Made by a program: the position numbers and the translations under genes. The notes beneath the pieces were generated by a model. It did not search any database, was not told the DNA's origin, and saw nothing but the letters and a program-made list of their open reading frames with translations. This document shows, one piece after another, positions 52,173 through 62,153 of a stretch of 64,000 nt of DNA. Numbering within the stretch: the stretch's first letter is position 1; every line of letters starts with the position of its first letter. Origin of the DNA: Pseudomonas sp. BBP2017 (GTDB lineage Bacteria; Pseudomonadota; Gammaproteobacteria; Pseudomonadales; Pseudomonadaceae); assembly GCF_003024385.1 (NCBI RefSeq), contig NZ_PVZN01000006.1:1-64000 (forward strand), in the 5' to 3' direction.

Positions 52173-53762
52173 TCATTTCACTTCCGGTGGGGTCTGGAAG
52201 GTGTGATAGGGCGCCGGTGACGGCACCGACCACTCCAGCCCCTCGGCACCATCCCAGGGTTTGGCCGGTGCCGGAGCACCGCCGCGAATGCATTTGATGA
52301 CGATGAACAGAAAGAAGATCTGCGTGGCGCCGAAGGTAAAGGCACCGATCGAGGAGACCATGTTGAAGTCGGCGAACTGCAGGTTGTAGTCCGGAATCCT
52401 GCGCGGCATGCCGGCCAGGCCGACGAAGTGCATGGGGAAGAAGGCCATGTTCATGCCGACGAACGACAGCCAGAAATGCAGCTTGCCCAGGGTTTCGTCG
52501 TACATGTGCCCGGTCCACTTTGGCAGCCAGTAATAGGCTGAGGCAAAAATCCCGAAGATTGCGCCAGGCACCAACACGTAATGGAAGTGGGCAACCACGA
52601 AGTAGGTATCGTGATACTGGAAGTCCGCCGGGGCGATGGCCAGCATCAACCCGGAGAAGCCACCAATGGTGAAAAGAATGACGAAGGCGATAGCGAACAG
52701 CATCGGCGTCTCGAAGGTCAGCGAGCCTTCCCACATAGTGCTGACCCAGTTGAACACCTTCACCCCGGTCGGCACCGCGATCAGCATGGTGGCGTACATG
52801 AAGAACAGCTCGCCGACCACTGGAATGCCGACCACGAACATGTGGTGCGCCCAGACAATAAAGGACAGGAAGGCAATTGCGCCGGTGGCGTAAACCATTG
52901 AGGTGTAGCCGAACAACGGTTTGCGCGAGAACGCCGGGATGATCGAGCTGACCGCGCCGAACGCCGGCAGGATCATGATGTACACCTCGGGGTGACCGAA
53001 GAACCAGAACACATGCTGGAACAACACCGGGTCACCGCCACCGGCAGCACTGAAGAAGCTGGCGCCGAAGTGAATGTCCATCAGCATCATGGTCACCACA
53101 CCGGCCAGCACCGGCATTACCGCAATCAACAAGAAGGCGGTGATCAGCCAGGTCCAGACGAACAGCGGCATTTTCATCAGGGTCATGCCGGGGGCACGCA
53201 GGTTGAGGATGGTGGCGATGACGTTGATCGCGCCCATGATCGAACTGATACCCATCAGGTGGATGGCGAAGATAAAGAAGGTCACGCTTTCCGACGCGTA
53301 GGTGGTCGACAGTGGCGCATAGAAGGTCCAGCCGAAGTTCGGTCCGCCGCCGGGCATGAACAGGGTCGACACCAGCAGCAGGAAGGCCGCCGGTAACAGC
53401 CAGAAGCTGAAGTTGTTCATTCGCGGCAAGGCCATGTCCGGCGCGCCGATCATCAGCGGGATCATCCAGTTGGCCAAGCCGACGAAGGCCGGCATCACCG
53501 CACCAAAGACCATCACCAAACCGTGCATGGTGGTCATCTGGTTGAAGAACTCTGGCTGGACGATCTGCAAGCCAGGCTGGAACAGCTCGGCGCGGATCAC
53601 CATGGCGAACGAGCCGCCGAGCAAAAACATCATGAAGCTGAACCACAGGTACATAGTGCCGATGTCTTTGTGGTTGGTGGTCAGCACCCAGCGCATCAGG
53701 CCCTTGGCCGGTCCGTGGGCGTGCTCATGACCGTGGCTGTGGTCGTCGATCACTGCGCTCAT
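52173..53762 (-). CDS. coxA: Cytochrome c oxidase subunit I
   Basis: The 529-residue catalytic subunit has twelve helices, heme a/a3 and CuB ligands in HGLVMVFG, WFFGHPEVYIMILP (the His-Tyr cross-link segment) and HDTYFVVAHFHYVL. It reduces oxygen to water and pumps protons in the inner membrane. The N-terminus is His-rich (DDHSHGHEHAHG). It follows coxB after 52 bp. Confidence 0.96.
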   Translation of the reverse strand: MSAVIDDHSHGHEHAHGPAKGLMRWVLTTNHKDIGTMYLWFSFMMFLLGGSFAMVIRAELFQPGLQIVQPEFFNQMTTMHGLVMVFGAVMPAFVGLANWMIPLMIGAPDMALPRMNNFSFWLLPAAFLLLVSTLFMPGGGPNFGWTFYAPLSTTYASESVTFFIFAIHLMGISSIMGAINVIATILNLRAPGMTLMKMPLFVWTWLITAFLLIAVMPVLAGVVTMMLMDIHFGASFFSAAGGGDPVLFQHVFWFFGHPEVYIMILPAFGAVSSIIPAFSRKPLFGYTSMVYATGAIAFLSFIVWAHHMFVVGIPVVGELFFMYATMLIAVPTGVKVFNWVSTMWEGSLTFETPMLFAIAFVILFTIGGFSGLMLAIAPADFQYHDTYFVVAHFHYVLVPGAIFGIFASAYYWLPKWTGHMYDETLGKLHFWLSFVGMNMAFFPMHFVGLAGMPRRIPDYNLQFADFNMVSSIGAFTFGATQIFFLFIVIKCIRGGAPAPAKPWDGAEGLEWSVPSPAPYHTFQTPPEVK

Positions 53763-53814
53763 GTCCTGTCTCCTGCAGTCCGGTGGCTGGTGCGGGAATA
53801 CCTGTCAGGCCGGC

Positions 53815-54942
53815 TCATTGGCTTTCTGCCTGTTTGATCGCCAGCACGTCTTTTGGCGTGACCATGTCGCCCTTGTTGTTGCCCCAGGCGTTACGCTCGT
53901 AGGTCACCACGGCGGCGATATCCACTTCCGACAGCTGCTTGCCGAACGCGGCCATGGCCGTGCCGGGCTTGCCGTGGAAGACAATGCTCAGGTGATCTTC
54001 CTTGGGACCGGTGGCGATCTTCGAACCCTTGAGTGCCGGGAACATCGGTGGCAGGCCCTGGCCCTCGGCCTGGTGACAGGCTACGCAAGCGGTGTGGTAA
54101 ACCTTGTCACCACGCTCGACCAACTCTTGCAGGGTCCAGTCCTTGCTGGTCAGTTCCTTGAGCTTGGCCGCCTCGGCCTTGCGCTCGGCAAGCCAGGTGT
54201 CGTAATCGGCCTTGGACTTGACCTCGACCACCACCGGCATGAAGCCATGGTCCTTGCCGCACAGTTCAGTGCACTGGCCGCGGTAGATGCCGGGCTTCTC
54301 GACCCGGGTCCAGGCCTCGTTGACGAAGCCGGGAATGGCATCGCGCTTGACCGCGAAGGCCGGCACCCACCAGGAGTGAATGACGTCGGCGGCGGTCACC
54401 AGAAAACGCACCTTGGCCCCCACCGGCAACACCAGTGGCTGATCGACTTCGAGCAGGTAATGCTCGTCTTTGGGAGCTTTGTTGTGGATCTGCTCGGCGG
54501 GCGTGGCCAGGTTGCTGAAGAACTCGACGTCCTGGCCCAGGTATTTGTAATGCCACTTCCACTGGTAACCGGTGACCTGAATATCCACATCCGACTCACT
54601 GGCATCGTAGATATCGATCAGGGTCTTGGTCGCCGGAATAGCCATCGCCACCAGGATCAGGAACGGCACCACCGTCCACATGATCTCGACCCAGGTGTGC
54701 TCGTGAAAATGCGCAGGCTGCTGGCCGGTGGAGCGACGGTGGATGATCATCGACCAGAACATTGCGCCAAAGACCACCAGGCCGATGATCACGCAGATCC
54801 AGAAGATGATCATGTGCAAGTCGAACACTGCGTTGCTGACTTCAGTCGCCCCTGGCGCCATGTTCACGGTCCAGGCGGCGTTGGCCTGACCGAATACCGA
54901 CCACAACAGGAGGCCCATCCAGACGTGTGGATGTCGCATCAT
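53815..54942 (-). CDS. coxB: Cytochrome c oxidase subunit II with fused cytochrome c
   Basis: The 375-residue subunit has a signal peptide, two helices, the CuA domain (CTELCGKDHGFMP, about 213) and a C-terminal cytochrome c domain with CVACH (about 287). This caa3-type fusion lets the enzyme take electrons directly from cytochrome c. Two in-frame ATGs begin the protein (54942, 54939) after AAGGGGAA. Confidence 0.95.
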   Translation of the reverse strand: MMRHPHVWMGLLLWSVFGQANAAWTVNMAPGATEVSNAVFDLHMIIFWICVIIGLVVFGAMFWSMIIHRRSTGQQPAHFHEHTWVEIMWTVVPFLILVAMAIPATKTLIDIYDASESDVDIQVTGYQWKWHYKYLGQDVEFFSNLATPAEQIHNKAPKDEHYLLEVDQPLVLPVGAKVRFLVTAADVIHSWWVPAFAVKRDAIPGFVNEAWTRVEKPGIYRGQCTELCGKDHGFMPVVVEVKSKADYDTWLAERKAEAAKLKELTSKDWTLQELVERGDKVYHTACVACHQAEGQGLPPMFPALKGSKIATGPKEDHLSIVFHGKPGTAMAAFGKQLSEVDIAAVVTYERNAWGNNKGDMVTPKDVLAIKQAESQ

Positions 54943-55311
54943 TGCGGGTTCCCCTTATCGTTCTTGTTATCCCGGAGGCGTGGACCTACGGCTAAGGGTA
55001 CGGTGGCCAAGACTGCGAACTTCGACGACCGAGCCCCTGCGAACTGCAGTCGGGCCTCATCAGCGAATCACTTTCAAAGCGGAGTATAGACAGCGACCTT
55101 GACCACGCAATGCGATAGCAGAATTCAAACTGGCACAGTTGAACGTTTGCGCGTCAGGCCCCGGTTTATCTGCGGTGAGAGCACAATGATGGCATTTATA
55201 TATAATCGTTGACTATAAGTGGTTACGGGTTATGCCAAATACGTCTTAGCGGTTTGCAGAACCGAGCTACCTTATGTCTTCCGTTTGTCACGTCTTTACC
55301 CTGGAGTTGTC
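54943..55311. other. Intergenic region upstream of coxB
   Basis: About 370 bp between divergent genes. It must contain the cox promoter (minus strand). For the plus-strand gene, an AT-rich TATATAATC at 55199-55207 could be a -10 region, without a good -35. No small gene was seen. Confidence 0.4.
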
Positions 55312-55953
55312 ATGAACATCGCCGCTTTGCGCGAGCAGATCACCCGTGCCCATCAACATGAGACCGAAACCGGCCAACTGAAAGAACAACTGATCAAACA
55401 ACTGCCGCACCTGCATCCCTCGATCCAACTGCCGGAAAGCGATGCCCAAGGTGCGTTGACCCGCTTCGTCGCCGCCTACATCGAACAGGTTCCGGAAATG
55501 CTCGAGGCCGCCAATGCAGTGGCCCGCGAAGCCGGTATCGAATCGCAGATCAAGCCGGTGCTGAAAATCGCTGAACAGTATTTCCTGCAACCGCCAGCCA
55601 TCACCAACACCCATCCGGGCCTGGGATGCCTGCTGGACGAAGCCTACCTGGCGCACCGTCTTGTGGAGGAAGTCAACGACCTGTATATCAAGCACTTCAA
55701 TCAGCCGCTGATCCCGCTGGACACCACCGTGGCCAACCTGATCGCCCACCAACTGATCGGCGAAGAATTCGCCAACCAGCTGGATGAAGTGGTGCACCAC
55801 TCGGTGGATGGGATGCTCAATGAAGAGAGCTTTGCCCTGGAGTCGGTCGAGCAATACCGCGACAAACTCAGCAGCCCGGACACAGGCGCCGCGTGGAAGC
55901 GCTGGCCGTGCCTGTCGCGGCAGTTGGGTGTGGGGCTGGATCAGTCGGCTTGA
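55312..55953 (+). CDS. Conserved hypothetical protein (PA0104 type)
   Basis: The 213-residue soluble protein has no signal peptide and is mostly helical and acidic. It is conserved at this position beside coxB in pseudomonads; no domain is recognised. GGAG lies 7 bp upstream of the ATG. The stop is 4 bp from that of the convergent SulP gene. Confidence 0.8.
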   Translation: MNIAALREQITRAHQHETETGQLKEQLIKQLPHLHPSIQLPESDAQGALTRFVAAYIEQVPEMLEAANAVAREAGIESQIKPVLKIAEQYFLQPPAITNTHPGLGCLLDEAYLAHRLVEEVNDLYIKHFNQPLIPLDTTVANLIAHQLIGEEFANQLDEVVHHSVDGMLNEESFALESVEQYRDKLSSPDTGAAWKRWPCLSRQLGVGLDQSA

Positions 55954-55956
55954 GGT

Positions 55957-57489
55957 TCAAGCGCCCAATCCAGCGGTGGTGCGCACCCGCCCTTCGACCC
56001 GGCGCTTGAGCCGACGCTGCTCGATCAGCAACCGCGACCCCTTGCCGACATTGGCCCGCCCCCAATCTTCGAGCAATTCCAGGCAGGAATGATCGATGTA
56101 GCTCAGGTTGGCCAGCGGCACATGCAGCGTGGTACCGGCGGGAATGCCTTCAAGTACCTGAGCCAGCGCCGGCACCTTGAGAAAGGTTGCCGCGCCGCTC
56201 AACCGCAGCTCCAGGTGCCCCGGCGCGTCGAGGCTGACCACACCGATCTTCAGGCGTGCGGCCTTGAGCGCCAGCTTCAGCAAGGTCAGGGCGAAGCCAA
56301 GCAGCACACCGGTCAACAGATCAGTGAAGATGATCGCCAGTGCTGTCGCCGCATAGGTAAACATCGGCATCCGCCCATAGCGGCCCAGGCCACGGAAAGC
56401 CTTGAAGTCGACCAGTTTGATGCCGGTGTACACCAGCACACCCGCCAGGCTCGCCACCGGTATCTGTTGCAGCACGCTGCTGAGCACCACCACAAATGCC
56501 AACAACCAGACCCCATGCAGAATCGCCGACAGCCGCGTGCGGGCACCAGCCTGAACGTTGGCCGAGCTACGCACAATCACGCCAGTCATCGGCAACGCGC
56601 CGAGCACACCACAAAGCATGTTGCCGACACCTTGCGCCGACAGTTCACGGTCGAAGTCCGAGCGCTGACCATTGTGCATACGGTCCACGGCAGCAGCAGA
56701 GAGCAAGGTCTCGGCACTGGCGATGAAGGCCAGGGCGAAGGCGGCAACCAGCAGATTCGGGTCGGCGAGGCTGAGCAGGTCAGCCGGCTGCAGCCAGTCG
56801 ATGGCCTGGCTCAGGTCAGCAGGCACCTGAACACGGTTGACCGGCAATGCCAGCCACAGACTGAGCGCCGTCATCAACGCCACACCGAGCAATGCCCCGG
56901 GGACAAAACGCAACGACTGCGGGCGCAAGCGCTCCCAGCTCCACATCACCGCGATGGTGCCAAACCCCAACGCCGCGGCCTTCCAGCCATTGCCCTGGCT
57001 TTCCAGCGGTAGTGCCTGGCTGAGCGTTGCAGGAAAGCCCAGCAGATTGGCAAGGCCTGACGGCTGCGGTGCGCTGTCGAACATCACATGCACTTGCGAC
57101 AGCACGATCAGCACACCGATACCGGCAAGCATGCCGTAGACCACTGCCGGCGCCGTGACCCGGAACCAGCAGCCGAGGCGTAAACGCCCAGCCAGCAGTT
57201 GCAGCAAACCGGCCAGCAGCAGGATCGGCCCGAGCATCGCCACACCCTGTTGGCGCACCAGCTCAAACACCAGCACCGCCAGGCCAGCCGCCGGACCACT
57301 GACCTGTAACGGCGAGCCAGCTAGCCAACCGACCACGATACCGCCAATGATCCCGGTGATCAGGCCTTTGGCTGGCGGCATGCCCGAGGCAATGGCGATA
57401 CCCATGCACAGCGGCAGGGCGACCAGAAACACCACTACCGAGGCCAGCAATTCACGCGGCAATGCCGCTTTGATCTGTGTCTTGTTCAC
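55957..57489 (-). CDS. SulP family anion transporter
   Basis: The 510-residue protein has 10-12 helices and a C-terminal STAS domain (about 415-500, LANLSYIDHSCLELLEDW). The SulP signature LVALPLCMGIAIASGMPPAKG begins near residue 22. GTG 57489 with AAGGAG upstream is used rather than the longer frame. A carbonic anhydrase gene lies directly upstream on the same strand, so bicarbonate is the most likely substrate, although sulfate or dicarboxylate transport is possible. Confidence 0.9.
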   Translation of the reverse strand: MNKTQIKAALPRELLASVVVFLVALPLCMGIAIASGMPPAKGLITGIIGGIVVGWLAGSPLQVSGPAAGLAVLVFELVRQQGVAMLGPILLLAGLLQLLAGRLRLGCWFRVTAPAVVYGMLAGIGVLIVLSQVHVMFDSAPQPSGLANLLGFPATLSQALPLESQGNGWKAAALGFGTIAVMWSWERLRPQSLRFVPGALLGVALMTALSLWLALPVNRVQVPADLSQAIDWLQPADLLSLADPNLLVAAFALAFIASAETLLSAAAVDRMHNGQRSDFDRELSAQGVGNMLCGVLGALPMTGVIVRSSANVQAGARTRLSAILHGVWLLAFVVVLSSVLQQIPVASLAGVLVYTGIKLVDFKAFRGLGRYGRMPMFTYAATALAIIFTDLLTGVLLGFALTLLKLALKAARLKIGVVSLDAPGHLELRLSGAATFLKVPALAQVLEGIPAGTTLHVPLANLSYIDHSCLELLEDWGRANVGKGSRLLIEQRRLKRRVEGRVRTTAGLGA

Positions 57490-57674
57490 CGTGTCACTCC
57501 TTCTCTCAAGTTCACGGCCATTCCTATGGCCGATGGCACACCCCTGACACACGAGCAGGCGCAAACCGCCAGCACGCCGGCAAGTCAGTCAGGGAAATTC
57601 AAGGCAGCCGATGACCAGGCCGCACCAGGCAGGTGCAGCCGTCAATCAGCGTGTCGCGGGGGTTTCAGGGACGC

Positions 57675-58394
57675 TTAGTAGCGTCCTTTCGGGGTTGCGC
57701 AAGGGATCGGCTGGCCTGCGGCCAGGGGCAGGAAACTGTCGCTTGCGGCGTCGTAGGCCTCGATCTGGCTGGTTTCGATGTCATAGATCCAGCCATGGAT
57801 ATAAAGCTGGCCGGCCGCCAGGCGCGAGGCTACCGAAGGGTGAGTGCGCAGGTGGTGCAGCTGGGCAATGACGTTTTCCTTGGTCAGCACCTGCATGCTT
57901 TCATGCTCGCTGCCGCAAGAGCAGTTGTCCTCGACCACCGTACGGGCGACTTCGGCATGGCGCAGCCAGGCCTTGACCGTCGGCATCTTCTCGAGGCTCT
58001 GGGGATTGAGCACTGCGCGCATGGCACCACAATCGGAATGACCGCAAATGATGATGTGATGTACACCAAGGGCCAGGACCGCATATTCGATAGCGGTGGA
58101 TACACCGCCGTTCATCTGCCCGTAGGGCGGTACGACGTTGCCCACGTTACGGGTGACGAACAGGTCGCCGGGAGAACTCTGGGTAATCAACTCGGGCACG
58201 ATGCGCGAGTCGGCGCAGGTGATGAACATCGCACGAGGCGTTTGTGCGGTGGCGAGCTTCTTGAACAACTCCTGCTGTTCAGGGAAGACGTCGTGGTGAA
58301 ACCGCAAAAAGCCGTCGACGATATGCTTCAGGGCAGCATCGGCGCTCTCGGCGGGTACTTCCGGAGCGGCCTTGGATGGGTCCTTGACGGGCAT
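57675..58394 (-). CDS. Beta-class carbonic anhydrase
   Basis: The 239-residue enzyme interconverts CO2 and bicarbonate. The zinc ligands and catalytic dyad are in place: Cys60, Asp62 and Arg64 in CADSRI, His119 and Cys122 in GHSDCG. It precedes the SulP transporter by 185 bp on the same strand. GAGGATG precedes the ATG. Confidence 0.94.
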   Translation of the reverse strand: MPVKDPSKAAPEVPAESADAALKHIVDGFLRFHHDVFPEQQELFKKLATAQTPRAMFITCADSRIVPELITQSSPGDLFVTRNVGNVVPPYGQMNGGVSTAIEYAVLALGVHHIIICGHSDCGAMRAVLNPQSLEKMPTVKAWLRHAEVARTVVEDNCSCGSEHESMQVLTKENVIAQLHHLRTHPSVASRLAAGQLYIHGWIYDIETSQIEAYDAASDSFLPLAAGQPIPCATPKGRY

Positions 58395-58638
58395 GCTTCA
58401 TCCTCTTTGACGTTTTAGGTTAAGTCCATTTTACCGGGTTGATGATTCAAACAGCGCATGACATTTGGATGTATGACGCGCACCAACAATCACATCAGTT
58501 GCTGGCTGAATTCCTACGCTACTCGGTGAAACTTAACTCAAACTGAATTGCAAGGCTCTAGAACGGGCGTTTCAGGAATTCAAAGAGTTGCAGGGATAAT
58601 ATCAAAAAAACATCAATGGCCAATACCCAGTATTGAAG

Positions 58639-59700
58639 TCAAAGCAGTGACATCTGCCTACCAGGCGGACAGAACGCCGAGCAATCAAGCGAGTAGCCTT
58701 CGCGCTGGTTCAACCCGAGTCGACGAATCGCTTTGCGAAAGCGCTGCGCCAGCAACTCGGCAAATACCCCTTCACCGCTCATGCGCGCACCGAAGCGGCT
58801 GTCGTACAACTCGCCGCCACGACTCTGGCGGATCAAACTCAACACATGATTGGCCCGCTGCGGGTAGTGATCCTGTAACCATTGTTCAAACAATGGCGCG
58901 ACCTCCAACGGCAGGCGCAACATCATGTAGGCGGCATTCAGGGCTCCATTGGCCTTGGCAGCCTCCAGCAGATGCTCCAGCTCACTGTCGTTGATCATCG
59001 GGATCATCGGCGAACACAACACCCCCACAGGAATACCGGCCTCGCTAAGTACCCGAATCGCCCGCAATCGGGCCTTGGGCGCGGCAGCTCGCGGCTCCAG
59101 GGTGCGCTTGAGCTCGTCATCGAGCGTGGTGAGGCTGATCATCACCGCGACCAACCGTTGCTGCGCCAATTCGACGAGCAGGTCCAGGTCACGCAGGATC
59201 AGCGCCCCCTTGGTGACAATGGTGACCGGATGACGATAGCGCAGCAGTACTTCCAGCAAACGTCGGGTCAGCTTCTGCTCGCGTTCGATGGGCTGGTAAG
59301 GGTCGGTGTTGGACCCCAGGTTGATCGGCGCGCAGACATAACCTGGCTTGCTCAGTTGCTGCTCCAGCACTTCAGCGGCGTTGGTCTTAGCGATCAGCCT
59401 GGTTTCGAAGTCCAGCCCGGGGGACAAGTCCCAATAGGCATGACTGGGCCGCGCATAACAGTAGATGCAGCCGTGCTCACAACCGCGATAAGGATTGATC
59501 GAGCGGTCGAAGGGCAGGTCGGGTGAGCTGTTGCGGGTGATGATGCTCTTGGCAGTTTCGCTGCGCACCTCGGTACCTTGGGTCAGCGGCACTTCCTGGT
59601 ACCAGCCGTCATCTTCGACTACCGTACGATGAGGGGCGAAGCGGTTGTGGGGGTTGTTGGTGGTGCCACGCCCCCGTAGCGGTCCTTGAGGAGTGAACAT
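58639..59700 (-). CDS. SplB-like radical SAM protein, PA0069 family, LexA-regulated
   Basis: The 353-residue protein has the radical SAM cluster motif CxxxCxxC (Cys74, Cys78, Cys81 in CEHGCIYC) in a SplB-like domain, and further conserved segments NLGSNTDPYQP and SLTTLDDELKRTLEPR. Such proteins resemble spore photoproduct lyase but the Pseudomonas members have no known substrate. A LexA box lies 18 bp before the start, in agreement with the known SOS induction of PA0069. Start ATG 59700; a TTG one codon earlier is unlikely. Confidence 0.9.
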   Translation of the reverse strand: MFTPQGPLRGRGTTNNPHNRFAPHRTVVEDDGWYQEVPLTQGTEVRSETAKSIITRNSSPDLPFDRSINPYRGCEHGCIYCYARPSHAYWDLSPGLDFETRLIAKTNAAEVLEQQLSKPGYVCAPINLGSNTDPYQPIEREQKLTRRLLEVLLRYRHPVTIVTKGALILRDLDLLVELAQQRLVAVMISLTTLDDELKRTLEPRAAAPKARLRAIRVLSEAGIPVGVLCSPMIPMINDSELEHLLEAAKANGALNAAYMMLRLPLEVAPLFEQWLQDHYPQRANHVLSLIRQSRGGELYDSRFGARMSGEGVFAELLAQRFRKAIRRLGLNQREGYSLDCSAFCPPGRQMSLL

Positions 59701-59718
59701 CAATAGACATCCCGAATA

Positions 59719-59734
59719 CTGTTTTTATGTACAG
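59719..59734. promoter_or_regulatory. LexA (SOS) box
   Basis: CTGTTTTTATGTACAG has the exact CTG-N10-CAG spacing of a LexA operator with AT-rich centre. It is 18 bp upstream of the radical SAM start codon (minus strand), where it would cover the promoter. Confidence 0.85.
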
Positions 59735-59773
59735 TACTCGGGGTGAGTTCAAGTTTCCAGTACCGCTGAGCTG

Positions 59774-61756
59774 TCAGTCGGCGCTGACGATTGATTGCGC
59801 ACGGTCAATGAACGCCTGGATGGATGTCGACATTGATCGCGACGCCCCCGGCGCCAGCAGTTCACGCCGCATGGCCTGCCCCAGACGCGAGTCGAAAACG
59901 CCCTGACCCTTGAACCAGGCAAACACATCAGTGGCGTGCTCTTCAGCCCACAGGTAGCAGTAAAAGCCCGCTTCGTAACCTGTAACCATGTAGTCAAAGC
60001 CGTTGGCAAAGCGATCATTACTTGCCAGCGGTAGTACCTGTGTACGGGCATAGACATCCGCAACCACTCGCTCGATGCTGCGATCATTGCCGTAACCACG
60101 ATGCAGTTCAAAATCGAGCAGCGCCTTCTTCAGATCGTCGGCCTTCTCCAGGCCCTGCTGCGTTTTTCTTGCTTCCAGCCAGCGCTGCACTTCAGCCAGA
60201 GAAGCGCGCTCGCCACTGGTTCGGTGTGTGGATACAGATTGCATGCTCTGAGCTGACCAGCACCATTGTTCCAGGAGCTTGCCAACGAACTCCGAGAAGT
60301 CATGGCCCAACTCATTAATGCTGTTCAAGCGCCGGTGGGCATTGGTCATCAGTATCTGATGCAGACAATGGTGAAACTCATGGAACAGTTTGCACAGATC
60401 CTTGTGTCCTAACTGCATCCCCCTTGGCTCGTAGTACCCGAACAAGGCTGCGACAGGTCGTGACAACGTACCATCGGCATCAACATGGCGATTGCGAATG
60501 GCAAGTGACCAAGGCCAGACCGGCTTGCCTGGACGGATAAAAACGTCGAGGTAGATGTGGCCCAAGACATCGCCAGCTTCGGCAACTTGCAGCACCTGTA
60601 CTTTGGCGTCCCAGACTTCAGCCTCAACTTTTTTAATCGATATGCCATACAACTGCTCGACCAAGCCAATCAGCCCGCTTAGGGCCGATTCGAACGAATA
60701 GTATTCACGCATGAATTGATCTGGGTCGCGCCCCTTATGCTGACGCATCTTCTGCGCATAAAACTCATAGTCCCAAGGCTGCAGATCATCGCAGCCCTGT
60801 TCCCTGGCAAACGAACGCAGCTGATCGGCCTCCCGCTCAAGTCGTGGCCGTTCACGCGCTATCAGCGTGTTCAAGAACGTTTCGACTTCAGCCGTCGATT
60901 GCGCAGCCTTGGTTTGCAGGCTCAGTTCGACAAAATCAACGAAGCCCAAAAGCTGCGCCTTTTCATGGCGTAACCGTAGCAATGCCTGCAACACCGGACC
61001 ATTGTCGTGCTGGGATTGCCCGGCGGCCTGATCGGAAGCACGCGTCATATAAGCCAGATATATCTCTTTGCGCAGCTCGCGGCTTTCGGCATATCGCATG
61101 ACGGTTTCAAAGACCGGTTCATCAAGTGTCAACAACCAGCCACTGAGCCCGCGGGCTTGCGCTTTGTGCTGCATGTCCGCCAGGTCAGCGGCAAGTATGC
61201 CTGCCAATGCTTCGACGTCGGTTATGTGCTTGCTCAAGTGATCTTTCGCGGCGCGAAGCTTCTCCTGAAACTCCCCTTCAAGGCCGACAATAGCTGTTTC
61301 CTGAGTGGTAAATTGCTGGCGACCAGAGCGGTCAATATTCGCCCCCTCGAGACGAAAGTCGCGAAGGATGCGCTTGAGTACTGCCACCTGTTCATCGCTG
61401 AGGTCTGCAGGATCAAGTTGTTGATAAGCGCTGAACAACTCCTGATTCTGATACTTGTCTGTGCGATAGGCTCTGCGCTCAGCATCGCACTCACCGACAG
61501 CAGAACCCCACTCATCGCTGGTAAATGCCAATGGCACCAAGGGGTAAAAAGTGTCTTCCAGGCGTTTATCGAGCGCCTCGACGGCCAGCACCAGACCGTT
61601 CCAGCTTGGGTTGTCGGCCTCACGCTCGATGATTAGCGCCAACGCGCTGCGGTTTTCTTCGACAATTTGCTGTATCGCGGGCTGAAGATCCCCTACTTGT
61701 ACGCTTGCGTAGGGGAACAGATCGAATGGCTGCAGCAGGGGGTTGGAACGGGGCAT
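59774..61756 (-). CDS. M3 family metallopeptidase, diverged paralog of PrlC
   Basis: The 660-residue protein is an oligopeptidase of family M3 with HEXXH realised as HEFHH (His459, Glu460, His463); PrlC next door has HEFGH. The zinc-ligand Glu in HDFSEFVGKLLEQWCW aligns with that of PrlC (AVELPSQFMENWCW). The C-terminal substrate-binding segment reads YEAGFYCYLW, against YAAGYYSYKW in PrlC. Codon third positions look more AT-rich than in the neighbours. AAGGAG precedes the ATG. It is probably an active cytosolic oligopeptidase of altered specificity, derived by duplication or transfer. Confidence 0.87.
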   Translation of the reverse strand: MPRSNPLLQPFDLFPYASVQVGDLQPAIQQIVEENRSALALIIEREADNPSWNGLVLAVEALDKRLEDTFYPLVPLAFTSDEWGSAVGECDAERRAYRTDKYQNQELFSAYQQLDPADLSDEQVAVLKRILRDFRLEGANIDRSGRQQFTTQETAIVGLEGEFQEKLRAAKDHLSKHITDVEALAGILAADLADMQHKAQARGLSGWLLTLDEPVFETVMRYAESRELRKEIYLAYMTRASDQAAGQSQHDNGPVLQALLRLRHEKAQLLGFVDFVELSLQTKAAQSTAEVETFLNTLIARERPRLEREADQLRSFAREQGCDDLQPWDYEFYAQKMRQHKGRDPDQFMREYYSFESALSGLIGLVEQLYGISIKKVEAEVWDAKVQVLQVAEAGDVLGHIYLDVFIRPGKPVWPWSLAIRNRHVDADGTLSRPVAALFGYYEPRGMQLGHKDLCKLFHEFHHCLHQILMTNAHRRLNSINELGHDFSEFVGKLLEQWCWSAQSMQSVSTHRTSGERASLAEVQRWLEARKTQQGLEKADDLKKALLDFELHRGYGNDRSIERVVADVYARTQVLPLASNDRFANGFDYMVTGYEAGFYCYLWAEEHATDVFAWFKGQGVFDSRLGQAMRRELLAPGASRSMSTSIQAFIDRAQSIVSAD

Positions 61757-61838
61757 GACTCACTCCTTGAATGCATGGCAGGACCTGCAACCTACCACCA
61801 GGGAGTGTCCAAACTCGTCTATTTAACTACCGCAGATC

Positions 61839-61865
61839 GGCGCCCCGACGTGTTATCGGGGCGCC
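61839..61865. terminator. Hairpin after yheV
   Basis: GGCGCCCCGA (61839-61848) and TCGGGGCGCC (61856-61865) form a 10-bp stem with a 7-base loop, 10 bp past the yheV stop. There is no T-run, so it is a possible rather than standard terminator. Confidence 0.55.
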
Positions 61866-61874
61866 GCGACAGCC

Positions 61875-62153
61875 TTAGTCGGCCGGCTTTTTCAGCTTGG
61901 GATTAGGGAAGAACTGGACGGTCTGCACCTTGGCCTCGGCCGGCTTGACCTCGACCTTGTTCACCCGGGTACCCAGCTCTTTGGGCACCGACAACCCCTG
62001 TTCATTCAGGGTATCGGAGAACCCGCACGCCACACACTCACGATGCGGAACGCTGTCTTCGCTCCACATCATCAGCTTGTCCGGCTCGCTGCACGCCGGG
62101 CAAACTGCCCCGGCGATAAAACGTTTCTTGGTGATCACAGGCCCATCACTCAT
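61875..62153 (-). CDS. yheV: YheV family zinc-ribbon protein
   Basis: The 92-residue protein has an N-terminal zinc ribbon with two CPxC-type pairs (CPAC near residue 18, CVACG near 40) and a basic tail. It overlaps prlC by 4 bp (ATGA) as in E. coli. Function unknown. Confidence 0.9.
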   Translation of the reverse strand: MSDGPVITKKRFIAGAVCPACSEPDKLMMWSEDSVPHRECVACGFSDTLNEQGLSVPKELGTRVNKVEVKPAEAKVQTVQFFPNPKLKKPAD

